A stretch of 64,000 nt of DNA from contig NZ_KB899967.1 in the NCBI RefSeq assembly GCF_000378485.1, forward strand, positions 186,001 to 250,000. Reading direction: 5' to 3'. This DNA comes from Flavobacterium rivuli WB 3.3-2 = DSM 21788. Its GTDB lineage: Bacteria > Bacteroidota > Bacteroidia > Flavobacteriales > Flavobacteriaceae. This document shows, piece after piece, positions 37,491 through 45,521 of the stretch. How positions within the stretch are numbered: position 1 is the first letter of the stretch; every line of letters starts with the position of its first letter. Below the pieces are notes generated by a model. That model made no database searches. It worked only from the letters and a program-made list of their open reading frames with translations, and was not told the DNA's origin. The position numbers and the translations under genes are program-made.

Positions 37491-37725
37491 GAGAGTGATA
37501 ATAGAGGTGTGTCTATACGATAGTCCAGAGGAAAGATATGCCACGATTGCTCATAGGCTACAACATACCGTACCTCCGTTACTCATCAAACCTCATAAAC
37601 AAACACCTAAAAAACCCCACTGCCCCGACAGCGGCGGTATCCTGCCGACCGAAGGGAGGCAGATAAAGCCAAAGGCGGGTGCGCCCATCCCTGAAAAGCA
37701 CTTAGATGGCTGCTCCCCATAAAAC

Positions 37726-37757
37726 AAAAAATCCCAACCTTTGCAGATTGGGATTTT
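37726..37757 (-). terminator. terminator of the FKBP lipoprotein gene
   Basis: AAAATCCCAA/TTGGGATTTT stem; T run on the minus strand, 24 bases after the stop codon. Confidence 0.85.
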
Positions 37758-37780
37758 GTATTTATTATGTTGTATAACTG

Positions 37781-38719
37781 CTATGGATGGCAGGTAGGGT
37801 CTAAATAAGGCTTAACACCACTGTTAGAACATGGTGCCTGGTAAGGCGGGGTACTTGGGTCATCATCATTTATATTATTAAACGTATAATATTCAACAGG
37901 ATTTGATGTCCCGGGTATCCTTAATTCGGTTTTAGTAGTGTAACCGTCGCCATCATCATCCGGGTCAAGATAGTTTGGTATACCATCGCCATCGGTATCA
38001 TTGTATAAAATATCTGTTGCGTTGCCTATTTCGTCTTTGTTAAGAATAGTATCGCCATCAAGGTCGGTATCCTGCACGGCATACAGCCTAAAGCTAAATA
38101 CAAGCGGCTGGTATGCGCCTATTACACTGCCCGATCCTGTATTATAATATCCAAAATCTGACGGAAGGAACATTACACCCGCACCATAATCAAGGTATTG
38201 GTTAGGTTCAGATGGCGGAACACCCGGGTCTGGTACACCGGCTCCAAAAAGCGGTATAATTTCCTGCCAACCTTCTATAGTATTGGCTAATGATGATGAT
38301 ACCTGTGGAAATGGAGAATACTCAAACTGCACATCGCTAAGCAATGTACCGTTGTAAGCTACAAGTACATCGTCGCCCCTTGTGGGCTTATTGCCCGCAC
38401 CTTCGCGAAAGCTTAGGTAGTATAATGTATACTGTACACTATTTAGTGTTACAATTTTGTTACGTAACGGATATTCGGTCTGGTCCCATACAGATACCTG
38501 CGGGCCACTGTTTGCAACAATAGAGTCGAACGTAGCCTCAAGATTTTCGTTTACCACAAGGTAGTGGCTTTTAAGGTAATCTTCTATCTGTACCTTTTCT
38601 GTAGCATATTGTACGGCATAATCGCGGGGTGGTGCAATATCTACACTGTCATCCTTTTTACACGATGCAAAAAAAGTTATAAATACAACAAGGCCAAGAG
38701 CCTTTAAAAATTGGTTCAT
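37781..38719 (-). CDS. FKBP-type peptidyl-prolyl isomerase-like lipoprotein with Asp-rich repeats
   Basis: A 312-aa lipoprotein (lipobox FFASC, Cys about 20). The central part (about 105-215) shows the FKBP pattern GDDVLVAYNGTLLSD, then VIGAYQPLVFSFRLYAVQD. It is followed by calcium-binding-type repeats: DTDLDGDTILNKDEIGN, DTDGDGIPNYLDPDDDGDG. These match thrombospondin type-3-like loops. Flavobacterial GldI is a related FKBP lipoprotein needed for gliding, but this one has an extra C-terminal tail and I do not equate them. An envelope folding catalyst is inferred. Confidence 0.82.
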   Translation of the reverse strand: MNQFLKALGLVVFITFFASCKKDDSVDIAPPRDYAVQYATEKVQIEDYLKSHYLVVNENLEATFDSIVANSGPQVSVWDQTEYPLRNKIVTLNSVQYTLYYLSFREGAGNKPTRGDDVLVAYNGTLLSDVQFEYSPFPQVSSSLANTIEGWQEIIPLFGAGVPDPGVPPSEPNQYLDYGAGVMFLPSDFGYYNTGSGSVIGAYQPLVFSFRLYAVQDTDLDGDTILNKDEIGNATDILYNDTDGDGIPNYLDPDDDGDGYTTKTELRIPGTSNPVEYYTFNNINDDDPSTPPYQAPCSNSGVKPYLDPTCHP

Positions 38720-38759
38720 TTTAATTTTTTTTAATGGGGTGCAAGATACAATTTTCCTT

Positions 38760-38767
38760 TATTTTTG
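38760..38767 (+). promoter_or_regulatory. putative -7 element upstream of hslR
   Basis: TATTTTTG 33 bases before the hslR ATG matches TAnnTTTG; no clear -33 box is seen. Confidence 0.45.
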
Positions 38768-38800
38768 TAGTTGTTATAACAGCTATTTTTAGTTATTAGT

Positions 38801-39190
38801 ATGAGGATAGATAAATATTTATGGTGTGTGCGTTATTATAAAACCCGCAGTATTGCCACACAAGCCATACAAAAAGGCCATGTTACGGTAAACGGACAGG
38901 CAGCAAAAGCATCTAGAGAGGTGTACCCTACCGATAAAATTACCGTGCGACGCGACCAGATTAAATACCTGATCACAGTGCTGGATATTCCTGCAAACCG
39001 TGTAGGCCCTAAACTGGTAGACATATACCGCAAGGATGAAACGCCGCCGGAATCTTTTGAGCATTTAGAATTACTGCGCCTAAGCAAAGAGCATTACCGT
39101 GCACAGGGTACCGGAAGGCCCACCAAGAAAGACCGTCGCGACCTGGACGAATACGGGCTGGACATTGACGACGACGATGCCGACGAGTAA
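38801..39190 (+). CDS. hslR: S4-domain RNA-binding protein, Hsp15 family
   Basis: A 129-aa protein whose first 60 residues form an S4 domain: MRIDKYLWCVRYYKTRSIAT, then VTVNGQAAKASREVYPTDKI. In E. coli Hsp15 recycles 50S subunits carrying nascent chains. The C-terminal part is charged and ends in a run of Asp. It is 36 bases upstream of the phosphoribosyltransferase gene on the same strand. Confidence 0.88.
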   Translation: MRIDKYLWCVRYYKTRSIATQAIQKGHVTVNGQAAKASREVYPTDKITVRRDQIKYLITVLDIPANRVGPKLVDIYRKDETPPESFEHLELLRLSKEHYRAQGTGRPTKKDRRDLDEYGLDIDDDDADE

Positions 39191-39226
39191 CCCTTTGACC
39201 TACTAATTTACCAACAAACAACAACA

Positions 39227-39721
39227 ATGAAAAATATTATACTTACCAAACAGGCTATAGAATATAAAACAAGGCGTATTGCCTACCAGATATATGAAAC
39301 TTTTGCCGATGAAACCGAGGTGGTTTTAGCAGGAATAGCCAGCAATGGCTACCTGTTTACTAAAATGATCGCTGCCGAACTGGAAAAAATAAGCGACCTT
39401 ACTATTACCTTATGCGAGGTTACCATAAATAAAGAGCAGCCCCTGCAGCCGGTAACCACATCGCTGGCACCGCAGGACTACACTAATAAGGCACTCGTAC
39501 TGGTAGACGATGTGCTTAACAGTGGCACTACGCTTATATATGGCGTAAAGCATTTTCTTGATGTTCCGCTTAAAAAGTTTAAAACTGCCGTACTGGTAGA
39601 CCGTAACCACAAGCAATACCCCGTTAAGGCCGATTTTAAGGGCCTCTCCCTGTCTACATCTATGCTGGAGCATATAGAGGTAGTTTTAGATGGCAATGAG
39701 CCTTATGCGAGCTTAAACTAA
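39227..39721 (+). CDS. phosphoribosyltransferase family protein
   Basis: A 164-aa type I PRTase: LAGIASNGYLFTKMIA, then the PRPP-binding loop ALVLVDDVLNSGTTLIYG near residue 90-107. It resembles PyrR/UPRTase-type proteins but lacks a clear distinguishing loop, so substrate and regulatory role are open. Its stop codon overlaps that of aroK by a few bases in convergent orientation. Confidence 0.85.
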   Translation: MKNIILTKQAIEYKTRRIAYQIYETFADETEVVLAGIASNGYLFTKMIAAELEKISDLTITLCEVTINKEQPLQPVTTSLAPQDYTNKALVLVDDVLNSGTTLIYGVKHFLDVPLKKFKTAVLVDRNHKQYPVKADFKGLSLSTSMLEHIEVVLDGNEPYASLN

Positions 39722-40233
39722 AAAAGGCTTACTATTTCGTTTACTACAAGAGCCGGCGTTTTAGCATCGGTAGTTACATTATGTTTTGCATGATGGTAAT
39801 ACCAGCTGCGGTCGAACAAATGCTTGGCTACAAACTCATGCATTTCTTCGTCGTTTAAGCCGGCCACAAGCGGGCGCGTTTTTCCCTGCCCCTTTATACG
39901 GGTTATAATCTCGTCTATGCCCGTTTTTAGGTATATAGATACTACATCGTCCCGTTGCAGCAATAAATGGTTGTTAGCATAGCAGGGTGTGCCACCACCC
40001 AGGGCAATAACAAAATCTTCTTTTACATCTATTAATCCCCTAAGGGTATCATGTTCCAGTTTGCGAAATTTAATCTCTCCTTCGGTTTCAAATATCTGCG
40101 ATACGGTTTTTCCGGTTTCTTTTTCGATAACTTCGTCGAGATCGAGGTAGGGAATTTCCATTGCGGCAGATAATAATCGGGCAGTTGTGGTTTTTCCGGA
40201 GGCCATGTAGCCACAAAGTATTACTTTTCTCAT
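39718..40233 (-). CDS. aroK: shikimate kinase
   Basis: A 171-aa kinase that phosphorylates shikimate in aromatic amino acid synthesis. Walker A GYMASGKTTTA is at residues 8-18, DLDEVIEKETG (shikimate binding) at ~32, and ALGGGTPCY, TRPLVAG (lid) at ~105-130. It ends tail-to-tail with the PRTase gene with stop codons overlapping by four bases. Confidence 0.95.
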   Translation of the reverse strand: MRKVILCGYMASGKTTTARLLSAAMEIPYLDLDEVIEKETGKTVSQIFETEGEIKFRKLEHDTLRGLIDVKEDFVIALGGGTPCYANNHLLLQRDDVVSIYLKTGIDEIITRIKGQGKTRPLVAGLNDEEMHEFVAKHLFDRSWYYHHAKHNVTTDAKTPALVVNEIVSLF

Positions 40234-40304
40234 ATAATAAGCCCCTATAAATTAAGGCGTTGAATAAATTATTAAAAAAAAACTCAAATTTATGACAAAA
40301 AGGC

Positions 40305-40336
40305 TTTGAAAAATAATAAAAACATGCGTATATTTG
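40305..40336 (+). promoter_or_regulatory. promoter of the tRNA-Lys pair
   Basis: -33 TTTG (40305-40308), 20-base spacer, -7 TATATTTG (40329-40336), 27 bases before the first tRNA-Lys. Confidence 0.75.
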
Positions 40337-40342
40337 CACCCG

Positions 40343-40464
40343 CATTGAGGGAATGATTTTAATGACTCGATAGCTCAGCCGGTAGAGCACATCACTTTTA
40401 ATGATGGGGTCCTGGGTTCGAATCCCAGTCGGGTCACAAATTTTTTTAAATCATTCCCTTAATG
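40343..40464 (+). repeat. 17-bp inverted repeat bracketing the first tRNA-Lys
   Basis: CATTGAGGGAATGATTT at 40343-40359 pairs with AAATCATTCCCTTAATG at 40448-40464 with a single mismatch. In the precursor RNA this would form a stem with the tRNA in its loop. Confidence 0.8.
40364..40436 (+). tRNA. tRNA-Lys (anticodon TTT), copy 1
   Basis: Acceptor GACTCGA/TCGGGTC (one G-T pair), D-arm TAGCTCAGCCGGTAGAGC, anticodon loop CTTTTAA (TTT), T-loop GTTCGAATCC, discriminator A. Identical to copy 2. Confidence 0.95.
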
Positions 40465-40468
40465 CTAC

Positions 40469-40541
40469 GACTCGATAGCTCAGCCGGTAGAGCACATCAC
40501 TTTTAATGATGGGGTCCTGGGTTCGAATCCCAGTCGGGTCA
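40469..40541 (+). tRNA. tRNA-Lys (anticodon TTT), copy 2
   Basis: Base-for-base identical to the copy 32 bases upstream, indicating a recent tandem duplication or gene conversion. Confidence 0.95.
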
Positions 40542-40542
40542 C

Positions 40543-40584
40543 AAAAAGTTAAGCCGCATTATTGCATCGCTTAACTTTTTTTTT
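40543..40584 (+). terminator. terminator of the tRNA-Lys transcript
   Basis: AAAAAGTTAAG...CTTAACTTTTT stem followed by T tract directly after the second tRNA-Lys. Confidence 0.85.
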
Positions 40585-40612
40585 GCGGTATACTTATGTT
40601 TATTTACTGTGA

Positions 40613-40694
40613 GGCCACGTGGAGAAACTGGTAGACTTGCCATCTTGAGGGGGTGGTGCTGAAAGGCGTATGGGTTCGAATCCCATCGTGGTCA
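40613..40694 (+). tRNA. tRNA-Leu (anticodon GAG)
   Basis: Acceptor GGCCACG/CGTGGTC, discriminator A, anticodon stem CCATC/GGTGG around loop TTGAGGG (GAG), a variable arm of class II type, and T-loop GTTCGAATCC. Confidence 0.93.
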
Positions 40695-40703
40695 CGAAAT
40701 AAT

Positions 40704-40760
40704 AAATGAGAGATAAAATAAACAAAGCTTGCTTTAGGATATTTTATCTCTCATTTTTGT
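40704..40760 (+). terminator. terminator after tRNA-Leu
   Basis: A 17-bp stem, AAATGAGAGATAAAATA with its complement, followed by T-rich sequence. Confidence 0.8.
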
Positions 40761-40810
40761 TTTAGAGCAAATTATACGATATTGGTAAGTAAAAATCAAA
40801 ACACATCAAC

Positions 40811-41152
40811 ATGAGTAATAAAGCAATATTAGAAAAAGCAAATGCTGCTGTAACCGCAGGCGACAATGAGGGATTTTTGTCTTTTTGTACCGATGATACT
40901 AAGTGGACGTTTATAGGCGACCAGACCCTGCAGGGTAAAGAAGCCGTTAGGCAATATATGGCAAAGACATATATAGAGCCGCCAAAGTTTATGGTACAAA
41001 ATTTAATTGAGGAGGGAGATTTTGTTACCGCCATTGGGAAAATAAGCATGAAAGATGAAGGCGGTAAAACAATCAAATATTCCTACTGTGATGTGTGGCA
41101 ATTTCGCGATGGCATAATGCATGAATTAAAGGCTTTTGTAATTGAAGATTGA
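40811..41152 (+). CDS. SnoaL/NTF2-like fold protein
   Basis: A 113-aa alpha-plus-beta protein: SNKAILEKANAAVTAGD, GFLSFCTDDTKWTFIGDQTL, then FVTAIGKISMKDEGG and the strand YCDVWQFRDGIMHELKAFV. The pattern fits SnoaL-like NTF2-superfamily proteins, which include isomerases and binding proteins; the substrate is unknown. The GNAT gene starts 38 bases downstream. Confidence 0.78.
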   Translation: MSNKAILEKANAAVTAGDNEGFLSFCTDDTKWTFIGDQTLQGKEAVRQYMAKTYIEPPKFMVQNLIEEGDFVTAIGKISMKDEGGKTIKYSYCDVWQFRDGIMHELKAFVIED

Positions 41153-41190
41153 GTAACGACAACGCACACAAAATATATATCTTTACGACA

Positions 41191-41685
41191 ATGAACCTCC
41201 CACCTTACCCTGATTTTCCAACCATAGCCAGTGACACAATCACATTGAGGCAAATTGAACCTACGGATATTGGTGATATTATAGAAATTTCATTTTATGA
41301 TGCCTTGCAGGCAACTACATTATATCTGGCAGCAGAAATGCAGGCTAAAATTAATAAGGATTACTTAAACGGCGAATCCATACACTGGGGTATTGCAGAT
41401 AACGCAACTGATAAAATTATAGGTACCTGTGGGTATTACAGGGGGTTTGAAAATGCATCCGGCGAGCTTGGCTGTGTATTGCTACCACAGTATTATGGTA
41501 AGGGCTACATGACACAGGCAATGGCCCTGGCTATACGTTTTGGGTTTGAAACCATGAACCTTGAACGCATTTGGGCAGAGACCACTATAGATAATGCAGG
41601 TGCTATAAAACTTTTAGAACGGCTTAACTTTATTAAGACTGAAATTGCTATTGATAGTGTTACCTACGGGTTAAAGAAGCCGTAA
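41191..41685 (+). CDS. GNAT family N-acetyltransferase
   Basis: A 164-aa RimJ/RimL-like acetyltransferase; start MNLPPYPDFPTI is preferred to an upstream ATG overlapping the preceding gene. Blocks are TLRQIEPTDIGDI, CGYYRGFENASGELGCVLLPQYYGKGYMT (acetyl-CoA loop), and GFETMNLERIWAETTIDNAGAIKLLERLNF. It may acetylate ribosomal or small-molecule amines. Confidence 0.88.
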   Translation: MNLPPYPDFPTIASDTITLRQIEPTDIGDIIEISFYDALQATTLYLAAEMQAKINKDYLNGESIHWGIADNATDKIIGTCGYYRGFENASGELGCVLLPQYYGKGYMTQAMALAIRFGFETMNLERIWAETTIDNAGAIKLLERLNFIKTEIAIDSVTYGLKKP

Positions 41686-41713
41686 TATTAACCGGACTAT
41701 ACATGTAAAAACG

Positions 41714-41748
41714 AAACCCACTTTAAATTTTGATTTAAAGCGGGTTTA
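41714..41748. terminator. bidirectional terminator between the GNAT and SDR genes
   Basis: AAACCCACTTTAAA/TTTAAAGCGGGTTT stem between convergent genes, with A/T flanks. Confidence 0.75.
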
Positions 41749-41773
41749 ACTTCTTTTAAAGAAACGTATTTAT

Positions 41774-42517
41774 TTATTTTAGGGCATAGTTAAGGTAACC
41801 ACCATCGGCTACTATCTCTGTTCCTGTAATAAAACTTGCCGCATCAGATGCTAAAAACAATACGGTTGTTGCAATTTCATCTGGGTGGCCTATTCTTTGC
41901 AATGCTGTAGCGGCAGCTAAACCGGCTTTTGCTTCGGCAGGCAAGGCACCTTCTAAGCCCGGTGTCTGAATTGGGCCAGGGCTAAGTATGTTTACACGGA
42001 TTTTTCTTTCTGCTAATTCATTTGCCGCAATTTGGGCAATCTTATTTAATGCCCCCTTAGTTGCAGAGTACACGCTGGTGCCTAAATTTGATGCTGTTGC
42101 AACCGTAGAAGATGTGAATACTACCGATGCACCGTTTACTAAATAAGGAGCTAACTTTTGCAGGGTAAAGAAATGCCCTTTTACGTTAGTATTAAACTGC
42201 GCATCAAAATCTGCTTCAGTTACCTGATCTATGGTTGTAAATACTGCAATCCCGGCATTAAGGAAAAGCACATCTAATTGGTCGCCGCTTTCGGCAATTG
42301 CTTTCTCCAGAATTGCAATACCGTCTAAATTTGAAGTATCAGACACTACCGTCTTTAATTTTGGGCTATTAATCTCGTTAGACGCCTTTTGTAAGTTTTC
42401 AGCATTTCTGCCGGTAATCCAAACTTTTGCCCCTGCGTTAATAAATGCTTTTGCAGTTGCTAATCCTATTCCGGTGGTTCCGCCGGTTATAACCACGTTT
42501 TTATCTGTAAAATTCAT
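41774..42517 (-). CDS. SDR family NAD(P)-dependent oxidoreductase
   Basis: A 247-aa classical short-chain dehydrogenase: TGGTTGIGLATAKAF (Rossmann), LFLNAGIAVF, catalytic Ser in SSTVATASNLG, YSATKGALNKIA (Tyr, Lys). Substrate unknown. It is divergent from the HxlR regulator and shares the control region with it, so its expression is likely under that regulator. Confidence 0.92.
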   Translation of the reverse strand: MNFTDKNVVITGGTTGIGLATAKAFINAGAKVWITGRNAENLQKASNEINSPKLKTVVSDTSNLDGIAILEKAIAESGDQLDVLFLNAGIAVFTTIDQVTEADFDAQFNTNVKGHFFTLQKLAPYLVNGASVVFTSSTVATASNLGTSVYSATKGALNKIAQIAANELAERKIRVNILSPGPIQTPGLEGALPAEAKAGLAAATALQRIGHPDEIATTVLFLASDAASFITGTEIVADGGYLNYALK

Positions 42518-42543
42518 TGTAATTTTATTTTATAATTATACTA

Positions 42544-42551
42544 CAAAGCTA
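42544..42551 (-). promoter_or_regulatory. putative -7 element of the SDR promoter
   Basis: Minus strand TAGCTTTG. The expected -33 position falls at the left arm of the HxlR palindrome at 42571. Confidence 0.6.
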
Positions 42552-42570
42552 TAACAGTAAAATATATTTT

Positions 42571-42620
42571 AGTTACTTTGTAACAAAAAGTAACAGTAAC
42601 ATTTGGGTAACAAAGTAACT
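42571..42620. promoter_or_regulatory. HxlR operator in the divergent SDR/HxlR promoter
   Basis: Perfect inverted arms AGTTACTTTGT (42571-42581) and ACAAAGTAACT (42610-42620), with GTAACAGTAACA direct half-sites between. The right arm ends one base before the hxlR start codon; the left arm is over the -33 of the SDR promoter. Binding should repress both genes. Confidence 0.7.
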
Positions 42621-42621
42621 T

Positions 42622-43008
42622 ATGGAGGAATATATATGTAACAACATCGACCCTAAAAAAGAGGTAAGGGCAGTTCATGATGCAATGGATGTACTAAACG
42701 GCAAATGGAAAATCTCTATCATCTCGTCTATTTGTTATTATAACAAAAGACGGTTCTCGGATATTTTGAATGATGTAAACGGAATATCAAACAAAATGCT
42801 GAGCAAAGAATTAAAGGAACTCGAAATTAATAAGCTCATTAAACGGACAGTTTTAGAGACCCAACCCATAAGTGTACAGTATCAGTTAACAGAATATGGC
42901 CTTACCTTAAAGACTATAATTAACGACCTTGCCGCATGGGGAATACAACACCGGAAAGTGATTATTGCCGATATGCAAAATAAAAGGGCAATCCCTGATT
43001 TGGCCTGA
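42622..43008 (+). CDS. HxlR family transcriptional regulator
   Basis: A 128-aa winged-helix protein: VLNGKWKISIISSI, RRFSDILNDVNGISNKMLSKELKELE, RTVLETQPISVQYQLTEYG. Cys6 lies at the position of the redox-sensing cysteine of YodB/CatR-type members. No separate effector domain. Control of the divergent SDR is inferred from the shared operator. Confidence 0.88.
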   Translation: MEEYICNNIDPKKEVRAVHDAMDVLNGKWKISIISSICYYNKRRFSDILNDVNGISNKMLSKELKELEINKLIKRTVLETQPISVQYQLTEYGLTLKTIINDLAAWGIQHRKVIIADMQNKRAIPDLA

Positions 43009-43102
43009 TATATTTTAACGTATCAGTAACACATTTGGCACAGGTTGTGCGGTGTTTAATGCACTGCAAATATAAAATGAACACTATACCACAAGATAGT
43101 AA

Positions 43103-44488
43103 ATGAAGAAACAGGAATATGCCATTGTAGATATAGAGACCACAGGCGGCAACGCCAGTGGCAGCCGCATTACAGAGATTGCCATTATTATTCATGATGG
43201 CACAAATGTTACAGACCGTTGGGAAACGCTTGTTAACCCGCAAAAGGAAATTCCGCTGCCCATTTTTGCGCTTACGGGCATTAGTAACGATATGGTGCGC
43301 CACGCCCCTGTATTTGATGATATTGCCGCAAAAGTACTGCAAATGCTTACCAACCGTATTTTTGTCGCACACAATGTAAACTTTGATTACTCGTTCGTGC
43401 GGCACCAGCTGGAAGAATCCGGTTTTAAATGGACGGCAAGAAAACTGTGTACTGTTCGCGCATCAAGAAAGATAAAGCCGGGGCTTGGCTCTTATAGCCT
43501 GGGCAACCTTTGCCAATCGTTACATATAATTTTAGAGAACCGGCACCGTGCAGGAGGCGATGCCGATGCTACAGCTATATTATTTTCGAAATTACTGGAG
43601 TGGGACACAGAGGGTGAGATTACAAAAATGGTTAAGAAGACTGCACAGGACCAACGCCTGCCCCCTAACCTCCCGCCCGCCCACTTTGAGCAGCTGCCCG
43701 AAAAACCGGGTGTCTACTATTTTTATAACCAGGCACAAAAGGTTGTTTATGTGGGCAAGGCGGTTAACATAAAAAAACGTATAGCTTCGCACTTTAGCGG
43801 ACATAAAATTACACCGCAAAGGCAGCATTTTTTAAGGGATATATATGCTATTTCATTTGAAGTATGCGCTACCGAGTTAATGGCACTATTGCTGGAATGC
43901 ACCGAGATTAAAAAACTTTGGCCGGAATACAACAGAGCTTTAAAACGCTTCGAGCCTAAATTTGGCCTTTATGAGTATGAAGCACGGAGTGGCTACAGGT
44001 ATCTGGTAATTGGCAGGGTAACAAAATTTCAGGCCTGCATTGAGGTTTTTAACAGCCTTAATGATGGTGCAAATGTATTGCGGCGCCTTGCTGCACAGTT
44101 TGAAATTGACCATAGATTTTGCAAGTATTGCACAGACAATGAAAGTGAAAGCATTAAAAACAGCGACCTCGCTAATTTACCCGATGTTGAGCAACATAAT
44201 AGTAAGATAGAAAATGCCATTGAATTTCTTTTAAAGAACAGGCCAAGCTTTGCCATTGTAGATAAAGGCCGGGATAAAGACGAGCGTAGTTGTATATGGG
44301 TTGAGGATGGCCACTTTTATGGCATGGGCTACATGACATCTGATATTGGGTTTAAGGAGCCGGCAGAAATGAAGAACCATGTTATAACCTACAGGAGCAA
44401 CCATTACATTATGCAACTGGTATCTAACTATGCAATAAAATATCCGGGCAAGGTTATAGTCTTAAAGCAGAATGTAGCCGGTTTATAA
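43103..44488 (+). CDS. DnaQ-like exonuclease fused to a GIY-YIG (UvrC/Cho-type) nuclease
   Basis: A 461-aa fusion protein. Residues 1-165 form a DEDDh exonuclease (Asp10, Glu12, Asp95, His148, Asp153 visible). Residues 200-285 form a GIY-YIG domain (GVYYF, VVYVGKA, Arg226, Glu265, then KKLWPEYNR). The C-terminal ~170 residues show no named domain and contain a Cys pair, FCKYC. Such fusions occur in other bacteria and are thought to act in DNA repair without UvrC's full domain set. No mobile-element context is visible. Confidence 0.9.
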   Translation: MKKQEYAIVDIETTGGNASGSRITEIAIIIHDGTNVTDRWETLVNPQKEIPLPIFALTGISNDMVRHAPVFDDIAAKVLQMLTNRIFVAHNVNFDYSFVRHQLEESGFKWTARKLCTVRASRKIKPGLGSYSLGNLCQSLHIILENRHRAGGDADATAILFSKLLEWDTEGEITKMVKKTAQDQRLPPNLPPAHFEQLPEKPGVYYFYNQAQKVVYVGKAVNIKKRIASHFSGHKITPQRQHFLRDIYAISFEVCATELMALLLECTEIKKLWPEYNRALKRFEPKFGLYEYEARSGYRYLVIGRVTKFQACIEVFNSLNDGANVLRRLAAQFEIDHRFCKYCTDNESESIKNSDLANLPDVEQHNSKIENAIEFLLKNRPSFAIVDKGRDKDERSCIWVEDGHFYGMGYMTSDIGFKEPAEMKNHVITYRSNHYIMQLVSNYAIKYPGKVIVLKQNVAGL

Positions 44489-44557
44489 ACAAAAAAGTCC
44501 CGGACTCTATAGCACGGAACTTGTTTAAAGCTTTTTATAAAATGTTTATCTCCTGTT

Positions 44558-44710
44558 TTAGAGAGCCTTTTTAATTTTTTTAGGCTTTACCGGAAAGTCT
44601 TTTTCCTCTTCACGTTCTTCAGAAATTTTGTTTACGGTACAGGTTATGGCAAAAAGTGCAACAATTACCCCAATGCTGGCAATAACGAAGGTTTGAACTA
44701 TAGGATCCAT
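44558..44710 (-). CDS. 50-aa single-span membrane protein
   Basis: An ATG at 44708-44710 gives a 50-codon frame: one hydrophobic helix (FVIASIGVIVALFAITCTV), then an acidic/basic cytoplasmic tail ending KPKKIKKAL. Composition fits a small inner-membrane peptide. No homologue is recalled. Confidence 0.65.
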   Translation of the reverse strand: MDPIVQTFVIASIGVIVALFAITCTVNKISEEREEEKDFPVKPKKIKKAL

Positions 44711-44842
44711 GATTATAATAGTTTTATACTCAAATGTATGAAATAATCAGACACGCAACTACAACGTTTTAGTTAATTTTATAAGGCAGGAACAATAAAT
44801 TGTAAATCCCGTTAATGCCCTTTTATCCTAACTAAATATCTA

Positions 44843-44876
44843 AATAAAACCGCTGTAATGTTATTCATTACAGCGG
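44843..44876 (-). terminator. terminator of the katE-DUF892 operon
   Basis: CCGCTGTAATG/CATTACAGCGG perfect stem with T-rich sequence downstream on the minus strand. Confidence 0.85.
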
Positions 44877-44904
44877 CACTACATATATAATTGTGGTAAA
44901 AAAC

Positions 44905-45501
44905 TTATTCTGTAAATCCGGCTTCAAGGGTATTCTCTGCCGCATCAAAATTTATGGCACTGTAAGCGGCATCACTTAGCAGCATATCAGCCTCTTTTTC
45001 TTCTGCAAGGGTTTGTGTAAGTAGTTTTGCAGCATCATTTTCGCCAAGAGTTTTAGCAAAGGCAATTAGCGTACCGTAAGTAGCTATTTCATAATGCTCA
45101 ATTTTTTGCGATGCAGCAATTATACCCGCATCGCGCACAGGGCCCGGTGCAGTTTCTTCGAGTATGCTGTCGCCTTCTTTAAGCAGTCCTGCCATAGCCT
45201 CGCATTTCTTGCCTTCCGCCCTCTCACCTATGAGTTCAAAAATTGTTTCCAGCCTTACTACCTGGTTTTTAGTTACCGCAAGGTGTTCTTTAATGGCCGA
45301 TGCCAGGTGTGCAGATGTAGCATTCTGTATCATTTTAGGCAGGGCGCTTACAAGGGCATTCTCTGCCCAGTAAATGTCTTTAAGGCAGTCTATAAAAAAA
45401 TCTTTAAGCTCTGTAGCAGCATCTGCCGCAGGCGCCACAACTAAATCTGTAGCTTTACTTTTTGTTTCGGGGCCTCTTAACGGCTTTTCGTTATTTTTCA
45501 T
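44905..45501 (-). CDS. DUF892 ferritin-like protein (YciE/YciF type)
   Basis: A 198-aa protein (start MKNNEKPLRGPETKSKATDL). Helical ferritin-like core: LKDFFIDCLKDIYWAENALV, HLAVTKNQVVRLETIFE, IEHYEIATYGTLIAFAKTLG, LAEEKEADMLLSD, giving Glu/His carboxylates for a di-iron site. The family is induced by stress and of unknown function. Only 20 bases separate it from katE upstream, so it is cotranscribed. Confidence 0.88.
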   Translation of the reverse strand: MKNNEKPLRGPETKSKATDLVVAPAADAATELKDFFIDCLKDIYWAENALVSALPKMIQNATSAHLASAIKEHLAVTKNQVVRLETIFELIGERAEGKKCEAMAGLLKEGDSILEETAPGPVRDAGIIAASQKIEHYEIATYGTLIAFAKTLGENDAAKLLTQTLAEEKEADMLLSDAAYSAINFDAAENTLEAGFTE

Positions 45502-45521
45502 GGTATGGTTTTTTGTGTATA

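Noticed and set aside
37489..37722. 77-codon plus-strand frame between the transketolase and FKBP lipoprotein genes
   Set aside because: Repeat-derived region, biased toward Pro/Lys/His, no promoter; not supportable as a gene.
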